Of a stretch of DNA of 64,000 nucleotides, positions 50,325 through 58,435 are shown in pieces. Below the pieces are notes generated by a model, which was not told where the DNA came from, did not search any database, and worked only from the letters and a program-made list of their open reading frames with translations. A program made the translations under genes and the position numbers. The DNA comes from a virus. Location: positions 124,001 through 188,000 of the IMG/VR virus record IMGVR_UViG_3300036939_000082. One strand, 5' to 3'. Numbering within the stretch: the first letter of the stretch is position 1; the number at the start of each line of letters is the position of its first letter.

Positions 50325-51773
50325 ATGACTACCACTAGACTGCCCAGAAACCGTGAAAACCCGTTTGTCGTCCTCCCTACGAGCGTCGTCAGAAACAGCG
50401 AACTTAGTGGCACAGAATTTCGAGTCTTAAGTATTCTCCTGAGCCTACCCGAAGGGTGGCAACCCGCAGCGAAGCATCTCTCTACACAGATGCGAGAAGG
50501 GACTTATGCCATCTCCAAGGCTATCCAGAATTTAAAGGCGATGGGCTACCTCGTCTGCCGGAGCGTCCGCGACAGCCTCGGCAGATTCGTCAGAACTGAC
50601 TGGAATGTTTACGAAATTCCTCAGAAACCCGAAAGTGAAAACCTAGATGTCCACGGAAATATAGTCGAGTTCGATCGCCCCACCAAGCCCAAAAACCTCC
50701 GCCGGGAAGCCAAGGAAAAGAGGGCAAAAGCGAAGCCTGAAACCGTTACTGTCAGAGCTTTCGATCCGTATTTGGAAAATCCAAATATGGGAAATCGCGA
50801 AGGAAGTAATATAGATATACCGAATATCTATCAAGATCTAGAGAGAGATGGCGAAGCTTTTAATATTTTGGAAGAAGAAATATTAACAACAGAAGAGTGT
50901 GCTTCAGCTTCTTTCATCGATCGACAGGTTTGGACTGAAGATTTTGACTGCGAACAAGATGGACGATCGGAGAAATATTCCGCGACGGCTGAGTTCGATG
51001 AAGACGAACTCAACCGTTTTAAGGTTCAGTTAGAAAAATTGGGCAAAAATTTAGGGCGACACAGCCCGCTGGGATGGGCGTTCGCCATCGTCCAAAATTT
51101 GAGGGAAGGCAAACCGAGCACTTACTGGGAAGAGTTTAAAGCTGGCGTTCCGCTCGGAACTTCCGAGCAGTGGGAGTGGGAAATTGAACCGGGCGTACCG
51201 TGTTCGATCGTCAGAGAATGCCTCAAGGACTACTACCGATCGAAGCCTGGAGCTACAGACCAGGAAGCGGCGGTGCAAGCAGGCCGATCGCTCGCCAAGC
51301 CAAAACAAATGCAAGAGCTGTGGCAGTCGATCAAAGAACGAGTCATGTTTTTGAAGCGGGAAGCCGATCGCCTGTCCGAACTCGGCGTTGAAAACTCTAT
51401 CATCGTCGATCCGTGGATGAAGCCCAAACAGGAGATTACCGTTGAGGAATTTTCGGGGGCGATCGCCACTTTGCAAGGATCTGCTGCATCGGCGCAAATT
51501 GAAGGAGCGGCGGAAAAAGCCACAGGAATAGAAGGGACAGCAGTTGAAAATTTGCCAGCCGCAGGAGAAGCAGATCCGTATGCGCTAACGCCGGAAAGTT
51601 TGGCAGCTCGGGAAAGGGCGCGATCGCTCCTCAACAAAAGATTTGGCAAGCCGACAAAAGCAGAAGCAATTCTAGCTGCCAATATTGCTGAAGCCAAACA
51701 AGCTTCCCCAGTAGAATCTGCAAAAGTTTTAATTACCGAGGAATACGACGAGGAGGAGCCAATACCTTGGTAG
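50325..51773 (+). CDS. HTH protein resembling plasmid/phage replication initiators
   Basis: 482 residues, start ATG 50325 with AGG 10 bases upstream. Residues about 20-95 are a winged helix of the HTH_36/replication-protein type (LSGTEFRVLSILLSLPEGWQ, AISKAIQNLKAMGYLVCRS, GRFVRTDWNVYEIP). Residues 100-240 form a charged linker. Residues about 240-360 are a helical domain (GRHSPLGWAFAIVQNLREG, YWEEFKAGVPLG). The rest is an Ala/Glu-rich helix. No AAA or primase motif. It probably binds DNA in replication or segregation (inference). A fragment of this gene lies at 49488-49655. Confidence 0.65.
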   Translation: MTTTRLPRNRENPFVVLPTSVVRNSELSGTEFRVLSILLSLPEGWQPAAKHLSTQMREGTYAISKAIQNLKAMGYLVCRSVRDSLGRFVRTDWNVYEIPQKPESENLDVHGNIVEFDRPTKPKNLRREAKEKRAKAKPETVTVRAFDPYLENPNMGNREGSNIDIPNIYQDLERDGEAFNILEEEILTTEECASASFIDRQVWTEDFDCEQDGRSEKYSATAEFDEDELNRFKVQLEKLGKNLGRHSPLGWAFAIVQNLREGKPSTYWEEFKAGVPLGTSEQWEWEIEPGVPCSIVRECLKDYYRSKPGATDQEAAVQAGRSLAKPKQMQELWQSIKERVMFLKREADRLSELGVENSIIVDPWMKPKQEITVEEFSGAIATLQGSAASAQIEGAAEKATGIEGTAVENLPAAGEADPYALTPESLAARERARSLLNKRFGKPTKAEAILAANIAEAKQASPVESAKVLITEEYDEEEPIPW

Positions 51774-51841
51774 CATAGAAGTGGCGGGCGATCGCCCGCA
51801 CAACTTCTAAATTAAAATTTCTCAACTAACATCAGACAAAA

Positions 51842-52627
51842 ATGAAACCAATAACTCAAGACAGAATTTTGGATGTTTTAGAAAAGCTGTCAAATCGACG
51901 AGATAAAAAGGAAAAAATTGCAATAAAGACTGATTTAGTTGTTCATGAAATAACAAAATATCTTGGGAAGTCGTGTAACGTAAAATGTCATTCAAATAAG
52001 CCTTATCAAATAGAATGCGAAGTTGTCGAGCGGTATGAGCCTGTGAATTTAGTGTTGTTTTCTAAAGTACAAGCACTAGCTAGCGATCTTGCTACCAAGA
52101 TTGTTAAAATAAGAAATACCTACACCATTCGACGTGCAAAAATTTTAGACATTCAAGTTAAACACGATATTAGCGGACTAGAGTGGAAACATATAGAGCC
52201 TACGTTTGTTACTAGCGGTTTCAGTTTTCCTTTTTTTAGCAAGGAACTAAGACCGATCGCCCGCGACTTACAAACCCTAGCTAGCTACAAAGGTTCTGTC
52301 ATTCAATATTGGGTAGACTGCGCTTCCAAGCTAGGACTCGTTCCTTGTTATTTGACGGATGGCATTTGGACACCTATAGCTTTTGATAAAGTTTGGGAAA
52401 AAAGCTCTAATTTTGATTGGGCAGATATTTCGCTAGACGAGTATTATGTCTCACCTAGTATTATTGACGCCACAAATTACGACAAACCGCGTCGGGAACC
52501 TGAAATGGATGATGACGAGCTACATACTGAATTTCACCTGGCGATCGGGCGCGGGTTAGATCGTGATAATGCTGATGCTGATGTACTAAATTTTATGCTG
52601 GTTAAGCAAAGACCTATTTATTGTTAG
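51842..52627 (+). CDS. Hypothetical protein
   Basis: 261 residues, soluble. Helical start (DRILDVLEKLSNRRDKKEK), beta-rich middle (YQIECEVVERYEPVNLVLF), Trp-rich region (GLEWKHIEPTFVTSGFSFPF), and an acidic helical end. No motif recognised. Follows the replication-like gene after 68 bases; start context GACAAAAATG. Confidence 0.55.
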   Translation: MKPITQDRILDVLEKLSNRRDKKEKIAIKTDLVVHEITKYLGKSCNVKCHSNKPYQIECEVVERYEPVNLVLFSKVQALASDLATKIVKIRNTYTIRRAKILDIQVKHDISGLEWKHIEPTFVTSGFSFPFFSKELRPIARDLQTLASYKGSVIQYWVDCASKLGLVPCYLTDGIWTPIAFDKVWEKSSNFDWADISLDEYYVSPSIIDATNYDKPRREPEMDDDELHTEFHLAIGRGLDRDNADADVLNFMLVKQRPIYC

Positions 52628-52651
52628 TCAAAATCGGATTTGAAAAAAACA

Positions 52652-52689
52652 TTGTTGCACCCGCCTCAAAAACGTTAAAATTGCAACAA
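52652..52689. promoter_or_regulatory. Inverted repeat before the cyAbrB-like gene
   Basis: TTGTTGCA (52652-52659) and TGCAACAA (52682-52689) in perfect opposition, 18-30 bases before the start codon; a candidate operator for autoregulation. Confidence 0.4.
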
Positions 52690-52706
52690 CCTCTCAAAAA
52701 TCGAAA

Positions 52707-53201
52707 ATGCTAACAGGAAAAGAATTGCTGGAGTTAGTCGCGTCTAAACCAGAAGGAACCACAAAACAGGAACTGGCGATCGCCGCAGGATACAAAAGCA
52801 AGAAAGGTAGAGCGCAGCTTGTGAAATATTACGAAGCGTATATGGCAGCACGAGGATTGGAAGTTCCGCCACCGACTTCTAGAAAAAGGGGTAGACCAAG
52901 TTCTCAGCCAAGTTCCTCTGTATTGCACTCGCACAAAACCGGGAATGTTGTTGTCACTAAAAGTTGGTGGCAAGCGATCGATGTTGGTCTAGAAGATCAG
53001 ATCGCGATTTCGATCGATCGCGAGTCTCCCGAAGCTCAAGCTGTTGGACCGCGAATAATCTTGCACAAGCTCGCTGCGGGCGCTGGCGATCGGACAGATT
53101 GGACGCAAGTTTTGTCAGATGAAACGGAAACTGTCGCCAATGTACCAAACTCGCACGAGCCTATCGCAGCCGAACCTATGTTTGCCGAAGCTGCGCGTTG
53201 A
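52707..53201 (+). CDS. cyAbrB-like DNA-binding regulator
   Basis: 164 residues. Residues 1-55 match the N-terminal part of cyanobacterial AbrB proteins (LTGKELLELVASKPEG, LAIAAGYKS, KYYEAYMAARGLE), followed by an Arg/Pro/Ser-rich linker (RKRGRPSSQP). Residues about 70-120 fit the AbrB-type beta domain (LHSHKTGNVVVTKSWWQAID, DQIAISID, RIILHKL). CyAbrBs are chromosomal regulators of carbon/nitrogen metabolism; a copy on a mobile region could adjust host or phage genes. The C-terminal 40 residues are variable. Confidence 0.7.
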   Translation: MLTGKELLELVASKPEGTTKQELAIAAGYKSKKGRAQLVKYYEAYMAARGLEVPPPTSRKRGRPSSQPSSSVLHSHKTGNVVVTKSWWQAIDVGLEDQIAISIDRESPEAQAVGPRIILHKLAAGAGDRTDWTQVLSDETETVANVPNSHEPIAAEPMFAEAAR

Positions 53202-53259
53202 TTGTTGTATTGGGCGATCGTCTAAAAGCCCCAAAAAAACTTGGAGACTTTCAAGAACA

Positions 53260-53574
53260 ATGAAAAATTTGATGGAAGACAGTAATTTGTCACGGAAGAT
53301 TGATAAAGCGTTTTTCTTTTCCTGCGGACTCGTGGAAATTAGAGCTAACGACAACAATCCAATTACGCTGGAGTCAGAAGCTCATTTCAGTTCGGGATTA
53401 GAACAATTAGCGAGCGGAACTAAGATACTTATCAGTGTCAATGACCTAATGCAAAGTTATGACACCTTCTTTCCACAGGCTAACCGTCAACTCGAACCGT
53501 GGGCATTTACTCCTCCGATCGCGCAATACGAAGAATGGAAGCGAGAAGTTGTTAGAGGTTTACAAACTGTCTAA
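53260..53574 (+). CDS. Hypothetical protein
   Basis: 104 residues from the ATG at 53260 (another ATG 12 bases on). Alternating strands and helices (KAFFFSCGLVEIRANDNNPI, KILISVNDLMQSYDTFF), ending in a helix (EEWKREVVRGLQTV). No family recognised. It follows the cyAbrB-like gene by 58 bases and is closed by the terminator at 53596. Confidence 0.55.
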   Translation: MKNLMEDSNLSRKIDKAFFFSCGLVEIRANDNNPITLESEAHFSSGLEQLASGTKILISVNDLMQSYDTFFPQANRQLEPWAFTPPIAQYEEWKREVVRGLQTV

Positions 53575-53595
53575 CCGTGTTTACCGCGATCGCCC

Positions 53596-53627
53596 AAAAG
53601 CCCCCAGTTTGTTCAGGGGGCTTTTTA
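53596..53627 (+). terminator. Intrinsic terminator
   Basis: AAAAGCCCCC/GGGGGCTTTTT. Confidence 0.85.
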
Positions 53628-53666
53628 TTGGAATGTTGTTGGGGGCGATCGGTTTAGATATGCTGA

Positions 53667-55241
53667 TTATTTTTGCTTGGCTTTGAGGTAAGTTGCAGGC
53701 GATCGTCCAATGTTCTTCAACAACTCTCCTGCAACGGGTAACAAATCATCGGTCAACGCAGAACAACGTAAAACATCCACACAGCATATATTGTTGCGAC
53801 TAATTTTAACGTTGTAAACATACTCTTCTGCTGCCTGAGTAAACCTACTTCTAATGTCAACACGACCTTTTTTTAACCATTCTAATTTATGTGGTATAGT
53901 CCGCGAATAAAGCCATCTGTTGTAATCATCGGTTTCATCTACCCAAAGAGCAAGATAAATTTGTCTAGTTTCATTTTGACAAGAAAAAAAGCACGGCTGA
54001 GCATCATGTTCGATTTGACACTCCCGGGCCTCAAGGCGTGGGGATTCTTTGTTCGCAGACTCAACTTGCTCAGACAGGATTTCTCCAGCCAAAGTAGAGG
54101 TCGAATCTCCCAAAGCGTTCGGGTCTAAGACCCGAGTTCCGGTATGCCCTACCGTACTCAAGGCAATTTTCAGAATGTTAATCGCCGCATTCCAATCCCT
54201 ATCCATAACAAACCCGCATTCACAAGCGTGAGTTCTTACTGATAGGGATTTTTTGACGATTGCACCGCAGTTGGAACATTTTTGCGATGTGTAGGCAGGG
54301 TTGACCGCTACGGTCACACGACCAAACTTTATCCCAAAATATTCCAGCCACTTCCTGAACTGATACCAACTAGCATCGTTAATCGACTTCGCGAGACAGT
54401 GATTTTTAACTAAGTTTTTGATCCTCAAATCTTCGTAAGCTACCAAATCGTTAGATTGGATTACGCAACGCGCCAGTCTCTTGGCGTGTTCTTCGCGCTG
54501 CCTGCTTATTTTGAGGTGTGCTCGCCCTAGTCGATTAATTGCTTTCTTGCGGTTGGCAGAGCCTTTCTTTTTGCGAGAAACACGGCGCTGTCTAAACTTC
54601 AACCGCTTCTCGCTCGTTCGATAAAACTTGGGATTTGGTTCTGTGCGACCGTCAGAGTCGGTATAAAACTCTTTCAGCCCCACATCCAATCCAACTGTTT
54701 TGCCTGTCGGAGCTGTGTCTGCTTTGTTTTCAGCACCGATCAGGAACTGAACGTAGTAGCCGTCAGCACGGCGTATCAAGCGTACCCGTTTTATTTGGTC
54801 GAGTTGGTAGAAGTTAAGATCCCACGTTCCTTTCAGCTTGAGTTTGCCAATTCCTTTCTTGTCGGTGAAAGTGATTTGCTTCCGAGTTTCTGAAAGTTTC
54901 CAGCCGCTGACTTTATATTCAACTGAGCGACAGTTCTTTTTGAAAGTCGGATAACCTTTTTTTCCGGGAACGGCTTTTTTGCAGTTGTCGTAGAACCGAG
55001 CAATTGCAGAATAAGCCCTTTCCACAGAAGCTTGGCAAGCGCTAGAATTCAAGTCTTTGACAAAGGCAAACTCTTCTCTCAGTACGGTGCTGTGACGGTA
55101 CAGTTCTTTTTGCCCTACGCCTCGGTTATCCATCCAGAAACGGATGCACTTGTTCCGAACGAACTGAGCAGTCCTAATCGCTTCGTCTATTGCCCTGTAC
55201 TGATTTGGTTTTCCTTTAGCCTTGAACTCTAAAGCAAACAT
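53667..55241 (-). CDS. tnpB: TnpB fused in frame to the C-terminal part of a DUF6575 protein
   Basis: 524 residues. Residues 1-409 are TnpB: RuvC residues Asp186 (GLDVGLKEF), Glu270 (VAYEDLRI) and Asp349 (MDRDWNAAINI), zinc knuckle Cys322/325/340/342. The coding sequence reaches the right end of the element without a stop and runs on through residue 410 (IEHDAQPCFFSCQNE) for 115 codons of the interrupted host gene. The stop is therefore borrowed from the host. All catalytic residues are present. Whether the fused tail disturbs folding is unknown. Confidence 0.9.
   Translation of the reverse strand: MFALEFKAKGKPNQYRAIDEAIRTAQFVRNKCIRFWMDNRGVGQKELYRHSTVLREEFAFVKDLNSSACQASVERAYSAIARFYDNCKKAVPGKKGYPTFKKNCRSVEYKVSGWKLSETRKQITFTDKKGIGKLKLKGTWDLNFYQLDQIKRVRLIRRADGYYVQFLIGAENKADTAPTGKTVGLDVGLKEFYTDSDGRTEPNPKFYRTSEKRLKFRQRRVSRKKKGSANRKKAINRLGRAHLKISRQREEHAKRLARCVIQSNDLVAYEDLRIKNLVKNHCLAKSINDASWYQFRKWLEYFGIKFGRVTVAVNPAYTSQKCSNCGAIVKKSLSVRTHACECGFVMDRDWNAAINILKIALSTVGHTGTRVLDPNALGDSTSTLAGEILSEQVESANKESPRLEARECQIEHDAQPCFFSCQNETRQIYLALWVDETDDYNRWLYSRTIPHKLEWLKKGRVDIRSRFTQAAEEYVYNVKISRNNICCVDVLRCSALTDDLLPVAGELLKNIGRSPATYLKAKQK
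54015..54250 (-). ncRNA. Predicted omega-RNA region of element 2
   Basis: By family analogy, the tnpB 3' end plus right-end hairpin encode the guide RNA; the guide would then be copied from the DUF6575 sequence beyond 54014. The 5' boundary is a guess. Confidence 0.35.
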
Positions 55242-55319
55242 TTTACGTGGACATTCGCTACGTTATAATACTAGCACAAAGCCGTCCTATAAGGACGGGG
55301 CTTTAAACCCCATTTTTTG
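54015..55319 (-). mobile_element. TnpB-only IS200/IS605-group element, copy 2
   Basis: About 1305 bp, inserted directly after GTTTAC on the minus strand without target duplication, as expected for this group. Left end: hairpin AAAGCCCCGTCC-TTATA-GGACGGCTTT near 55281-55307. Right end: CCCCACGCCTTGAGG…GGGAGTGTCAA ending at 54015. The boundaries are set by the perfect in-frame repair of the host gene. No tnpA. Confidence 0.85.
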
Positions 55320-55372
55320 GTAAACTTCTAAATACTCAAGTTTGCCTAGTAAAGGATTTTCGGGGAGGTGAT

Positions 55373-55761
55373 TCATTTGAGTTTCTGCTGAGTTTCTATA
55401 GGCACAAGTTTTGACGGATAGACAGCATTACCAAAAATACCGTTAGGGTATCGAGCATCGACAACCAAAAAACTATCTTCTAATTGGTCATCGGTATAAA
55501 ACACCCGATAATATCTGTCCAGCATATTCCCGGAACCAAAAGCCCATTCACGGATTTTGATTTTGACAGAAGTGAAGTATGGCGTCTCTGGTACTGGTAA
55601 ATGGCACCTACAATTAAAGGATTTCCATTTGCATCCAAAACCGGGCAAACATTGTCTCGCATTATTGAACCCGAATCGATCGCCCGATCGAATGCTTCTG
55701 CCGTCGCTGCGTCGGGATTCATAAAAAATAAGCGTGATCGAATCTTGTTAAAGTCTTCCAT
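55373..55761 (-). pseudogene. Frameshifted hypothetical gene of a decaying operon
   Basis: The start frame (MEDFNKIRSRLFFMNPD, NGNPLIVGAIYQYQ) loses sense near 55590, while the next frame takes over with ETPYFTSVKIKIREW, YRVFYTDDQLEDSFLVVDAR and a stop at 55373. A single-base shift near 55585-55595 joins them into a protein of about 128 residues. GGAGG lies 8 bases before its ATG. Its end overlaps the DUF6575 start and its start is 1 base after the previous stop, so the three genes were one operon. Programmed frameshifting is possible, but no slippery heptamer is obvious. Confidence 0.6.
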
Positions 55762-55762
55762 T

Positions 55763-56122
55763 TTAACCTCCGTTACAGATCTTTTCTACGTATCTCCAAG
55801 TGATTGGTTGAGCGAGTTCGTATCTATTTCTTTCTAGATAGCGAACTTCGTCAATTTCTCCAATAATTTCTGCTCGATAGCGATCCAAAAACTTCTCGCA
55901 CACTCCATCAGGGAAATCCCATCAAACTCGATCGCCAACTTCGCGACATTGAACTAATCCGCGATCGGTGATTCGCTGCCAGCAATTTGCGTACACGTAC
56001 CGGGATGGGTGACAAAAAGGATCGTCTAAAGCAAATTTTCCTAAAGATGATTGATTCTCTGATTGAAAATATTTAATTTCAACCAAACACTCTCTCGACA
56101 TTTTGCTGTTCTTGTCTTCCAT
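55763..56122 (-). pseudogene. Hypothetical gene with internal TGA
   Basis: From ATG 56122 (AGAGG 6 bases upstream) the frame reads MEDKNSKMSRECLVEIKYFQ to REVGDRV, then TGA at 55924-55922, then continues in the same frame WDFPDGVCEKFLDRYRAEII…ITWRYVEKICNGG to TAA. Both halves look like real protein and the second has no start of its own. Either a nonsense mutation or a readthrough stop. Confidence 0.6.
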
Positions 56123-56263
56123 ATTGACCTCTGTTTTTTTTGGACGTTTTGCTATTTTGACTTGCGGGCGATCGTCCAATGTACGCTATTTTCCCTATGG
56201 GCGATTGGTATGTTTCGCTGAGTTAATTTGTGTGGTGGGTGATCGGTATTCCCTTCAATGCTT

Positions 56264-56302
56264 TTGCTGCCAGTGCTGCTCTGGGAGTAGCACTGGCAGC
56301 AA
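56264..56302. terminator. 14-bp stem hairpin downstream of the 99-aa gene
   Basis: TTGCTGCCAGTGCT/AGCACTGGCAGCAA with an 11-nt loop. No strong T-tract on the minus strand, so termination may be partial. Confidence 0.55.
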
Positions 56303-56304
56303 TT

Positions 56305-56604
56305 TCACTCGTCTGCTGTGAAATTGACCAACCGAATTCTACTCTCGACAAAGCTTTCGGCTTTTAAGATTTTTAAACATTCTTGAGCTATTGACTCCCC
56401 GCTTCGCAAATCAGGAGAATACATAATCCAAAATCCTGATCTGCCTAACGCTTGCGGGATGTCGTAAACTTGTACGTCTACATATCGCTCTGAAAGGTGT
56501 TTAAATTTTGCAATTGTTTCCGGGCTTAAAGGTTGGGAAAAAGTTACATCTACACTTCCTGCACCTTTTGTCACTTTTATTGCTGCGCTGTATTCGGCTT
56601 GCAT
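56305..56604 (-). CDS. Hypothetical protein
   Basis: 99 residues. Strand-helix pattern (SVDVTFSQPLSPETIAKFKH, YVDVQVYDIPQALGRSGFWI, SIAQECLKILKAESF). It looks like a small alpha/beta protein. No family recognised. AAGGAG lies 14 bases before the ATG, rather far. Overlapping frames on the same strand are shadows. Confidence 0.55.
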   Translation of the reverse strand: MQAEYSAAIKVTKGAGSVDVTFSQPLSPETIAKFKHLSERYVDVQVYDIPQALGRSGFWIMYSPDLRSGESIAQECLKILKAESFVESRIRLVNFTADE

Positions 56605-56721
56605 GAAACTTACTTAGCTCCTTGTTCTTTGTGGGCGATCGGTTGTTTTCAGGTGTTATACCGATCGCCCGATTACTGTATGTACATTTCCTAGTGGGCG
56701 ATCGGTATTGTGTGATGATCT

Positions 56722-56757
56722 CCCCAAAAGCCCCCAAGTAATCCGAGGCTTTTTGGG
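56722..56757. terminator. Intrinsic terminator, imperfect stem
   Basis: CCCAAAAGCC…GGCTTTTTGGG. It ends the minus gene at 56782. Confidence 0.65.
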
Positions 56758-56781
56758 AATATTACTGTTGGGACGATCGTT

Positions 56782-57006
56782 TTAGCGTTGTATACGTGCT
56801 TGTTCGATCAACTCATCCGCCCAGCTTAAAGATTCTTGAATTAATGCAGTTTTAGATTTTCTTGAATCAGGGTTTTGCATATATGATTCAAGATTTTCTC
56901 TCATTAGTTCCGGTAAAACTTTTGCTGCAATTTCAGTTCGTAAGCGGATTTTGGGTTCCTCAAGTATTTCCTCTAACCCTTCTTGATCGTGTATTGTGCT
57001 GTTCAT
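56782..57006 (-). CDS. Small helical protein, unknown function
   Basis: 74 residues, all helix, acidic: GLEEILEEPKIRLRTEIAAK, LPELMRENLESYMQ, LIQESLSWADELIEQA. Its shape recalls small DNA-binding or antitoxin-like proteins, but there is no match by motif. Its N-terminal portion has a broken copy at 49277. It is divergent from the XRE gene, so the two share the 100-base promoter region. Confidence 0.55.
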   Translation of the reverse strand: MNSTIHDQEGLEEILEEPKIRLRTEIAAKVLPELMRENLESYMQNPDSRKSKTALIQESLSWADELIEQARIQR

Positions 57007-57107
57007 TGTTTTAGCAAGTAGAATTGCTCTAGTTTTGTGTTTGCTGTTTACAACAGTAGCATAGATAAATTATGATTGCAAGTGCTAGCGACAAATAGGA
57101 GCGACTA

Positions 57108-57377
57108 ATGTTAGACCTCAAGTATATAGATAGAGTTAAATGGGATGACGACCTTGCTAAACGCTTAAAACGGTTGCGGAATAAGACTTCTCGCAGTACG
57201 TTGGCTAGCAAGACTACAGAACTAGGGCATCGTGTGGCTCCTCAGTATATTCAGCAGCTTGAGCAACCGAGCTTGTTCTCGCATCGCCTTAAAAGTAAAA
57301 ATTTAACGGTATCGCTTGATGTTGTTCAAGTTCTGTGTGAAGCATTGGGGGCGGACTTGACAGACATTTTTATTTGA
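57108..57377 (+). CDS. XRE-family HTH regulator
   Basis: 89 residues, start ATG 57108 with AGGAG 8 bases upstream. LAKRLKRLRNKTSRSTLAS…VAPQYIQQLEQ…TVSLDVVQVLCEALGADLTD is an XRE/Cro-type helix-turn-helix with a short insertion before the recognition helix. Likely a repressor of its own divergent region and of the promoter at 57402, which contains an inverted repeat. A candidate lysogeny or cassette regulator. Confidence 0.8.
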   Translation: MLDLKYIDRVKWDDDLAKRLKRLRNKTSRSTLASKTTELGHRVAPQYIQQLEQPSLFSHRLKSKNLTVSLDVVQVLCEALGADLTDIFI

Positions 57378-57401
57378 TACAGACAGATTTTACCCAACCC
57401 C

Positions 57402-57430
57402 TTGACACTTACTGCTAGTAACAGTAATAT
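57402..57430 (+). promoter_or_regulatory. Strong promoter with embedded operator
   Basis: TTGACA (57402-57407), 17-base spacer, TAATAT (57425-57430). The spacer holds TTACTG-CTAGTAA-CAGTAA (57409-57427), a perfect inverted repeat. It drives the 309-aa gene and probably the following genes. A GC hairpin at about 57446-57470 lies in the leader. Confidence 0.65.
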
Positions 57431-57500
57431 AAAGCTACGCCAATAAAAAAGCCGCCCCGCCAAGGGCAGCTCATTATGTACTGATTCAGAATCTAAATCC

Positions 57501-58430
57501 ATGATAGCACCACACACGCGAGAATCCCTAAGCGTTCTCTCTTGGGATGAAATTCGTCAATTGCACCGTTCTTTGAATTTAGTTGCAAAAAAAGGGTTTT
57601 GCACCCGTCGAGATTACGAGAATCGGATTCTAGAGGTACAGCCCCAGAAAGTTGAAGAACCGATCGCCCCGCAACCGATCGCCCCCCATCCAGAACAAGA
57701 AAGCGAACCCGCTAACTCTGCTGCACCGACAGCTCTCCCAAAGATATGGGACAAAGTAAGTTCAGAAGTGGCGATCGGCGAGTACATCAGAATGCCGTGC
57801 CACCCCGTGTGGGTGGTTGCGGACAAAACAGTAATGGACGACGGGCGTACTCGTTTGGTAGTCCGCACTCCCGCCGGCGGTCAAGTAGAAGAATGGTATT
57901 TGCCCGCACCGTTACTGGAATCAACCGAAGCAGTTTGGAGCTTAGACCAACTTGAAGAGGCGATCGCCAGTTTGAAACAAGACATCCTCAACCCCAAAAA
58001 GTTGCTCGCTCGCCCCGTCCGCAACGAGTCCTTCGATATCGAGACAATAACCTGGAAAACCCCTTTTCAAGGGGAGATCTTAGGTCGAAACGGGAAACGC
58101 CCTTTCTTTATTGAAGGCGACTGCATATATATCGTGCTTCAATCAAAGACAAATTGCTTCTGCGCTTCGGAGCGCGCTCACCCCAACTACCATCACAAGG
58201 TAATCAGGCAGGCGATCGAGGCAGGTAAGAATTTCGATTCTTTGAGTAAAATAGGCGAACCGTGCCGCTTTGGACGAATCTATCAGTCCTGCGACGGCTG
58301 GTGGTGGGTGTGGGGGTACGGGGAAGCCAGAGGACACAATTTCTTTACCAGACCGATGGCGCTCAAGTATTTAGAAATGAAAAGTGTTGAGGCGGTCGCG
58401 GGCGATCGGGCAACCTCTGTTATGTGGTGA
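57501..58430 (+). CDS. Hypothetical protein with cyanobacterial-type composition
   Basis: 309 residues. Residues 1-45 form a helical module (LSWDEIRQLHRSLNLVAKKG); 45-75 are a Pro/Ala/Glu linker encoded by HIP1-rich repeats (EPIAPQPIAPHPEQ). Residues 80-140 are beta-rich (EYIRMPCHPVWVVADKTVMD, GGQVEEWYLP). The C-terminal half has Trp/Gly-rich strands (DGWWWVWGYGEARG). No catalytic motif recognised. A small gene follows, with possible GTG starts overlapping its stop. Confidence 0.6.
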   Translation: MIAPHTRESLSVLSWDEIRQLHRSLNLVAKKGFCTRRDYENRILEVQPQKVEEPIAPQPIAPHPEQESEPANSAAPTALPKIWDKVSSEVAIGEYIRMPCHPVWVVADKTVMDDGRTRLVVRTPAGGQVEEWYLPAPLLESTEAVWSLDQLEEAIASLKQDILNPKKLLARPVRNESFDIETITWKTPFQGEILGRNGKRPFFIEGDCIYIVLQSKTNCFCASERAHPNYHHKVIRQAIEAGKNFDSLSKIGEPCRFGRIYQSCDGWWWVWGYGEARGHNFFTRPMALKYLEMKSVEAVAGDRATSVMW

Positions 58431-58435
58431 CAAAA

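Larger units (their letters stand above)
53667..55376 (-). pseudogene. DUF6575-family gene split by the IS
   Basis: The 5' part is 55376-55320 (MNHLPENPLLGKLEYLEVY, 19 codons) and the 3' part is 54014-53667 (IEHDAQPCFFSCQNETRQ…, 115 codons). Removing the element joins them in frame as LEVY-IEHDAQPCFFSC, matching the cyanobacterial DUF6575 pattern (EVYxxxDxPCLFACxN, ALxVDE…WLY, GELL). Its ATG overlaps the stop of the upstream gene (ATGA). Function of the family unknown. Confidence 0.8.

Noticed and set aside
53459-53686. 75-codon plus frame after the 104-aa gene
   Set aside because: It overlaps the end of the real gene and the terminator stem; shadow.
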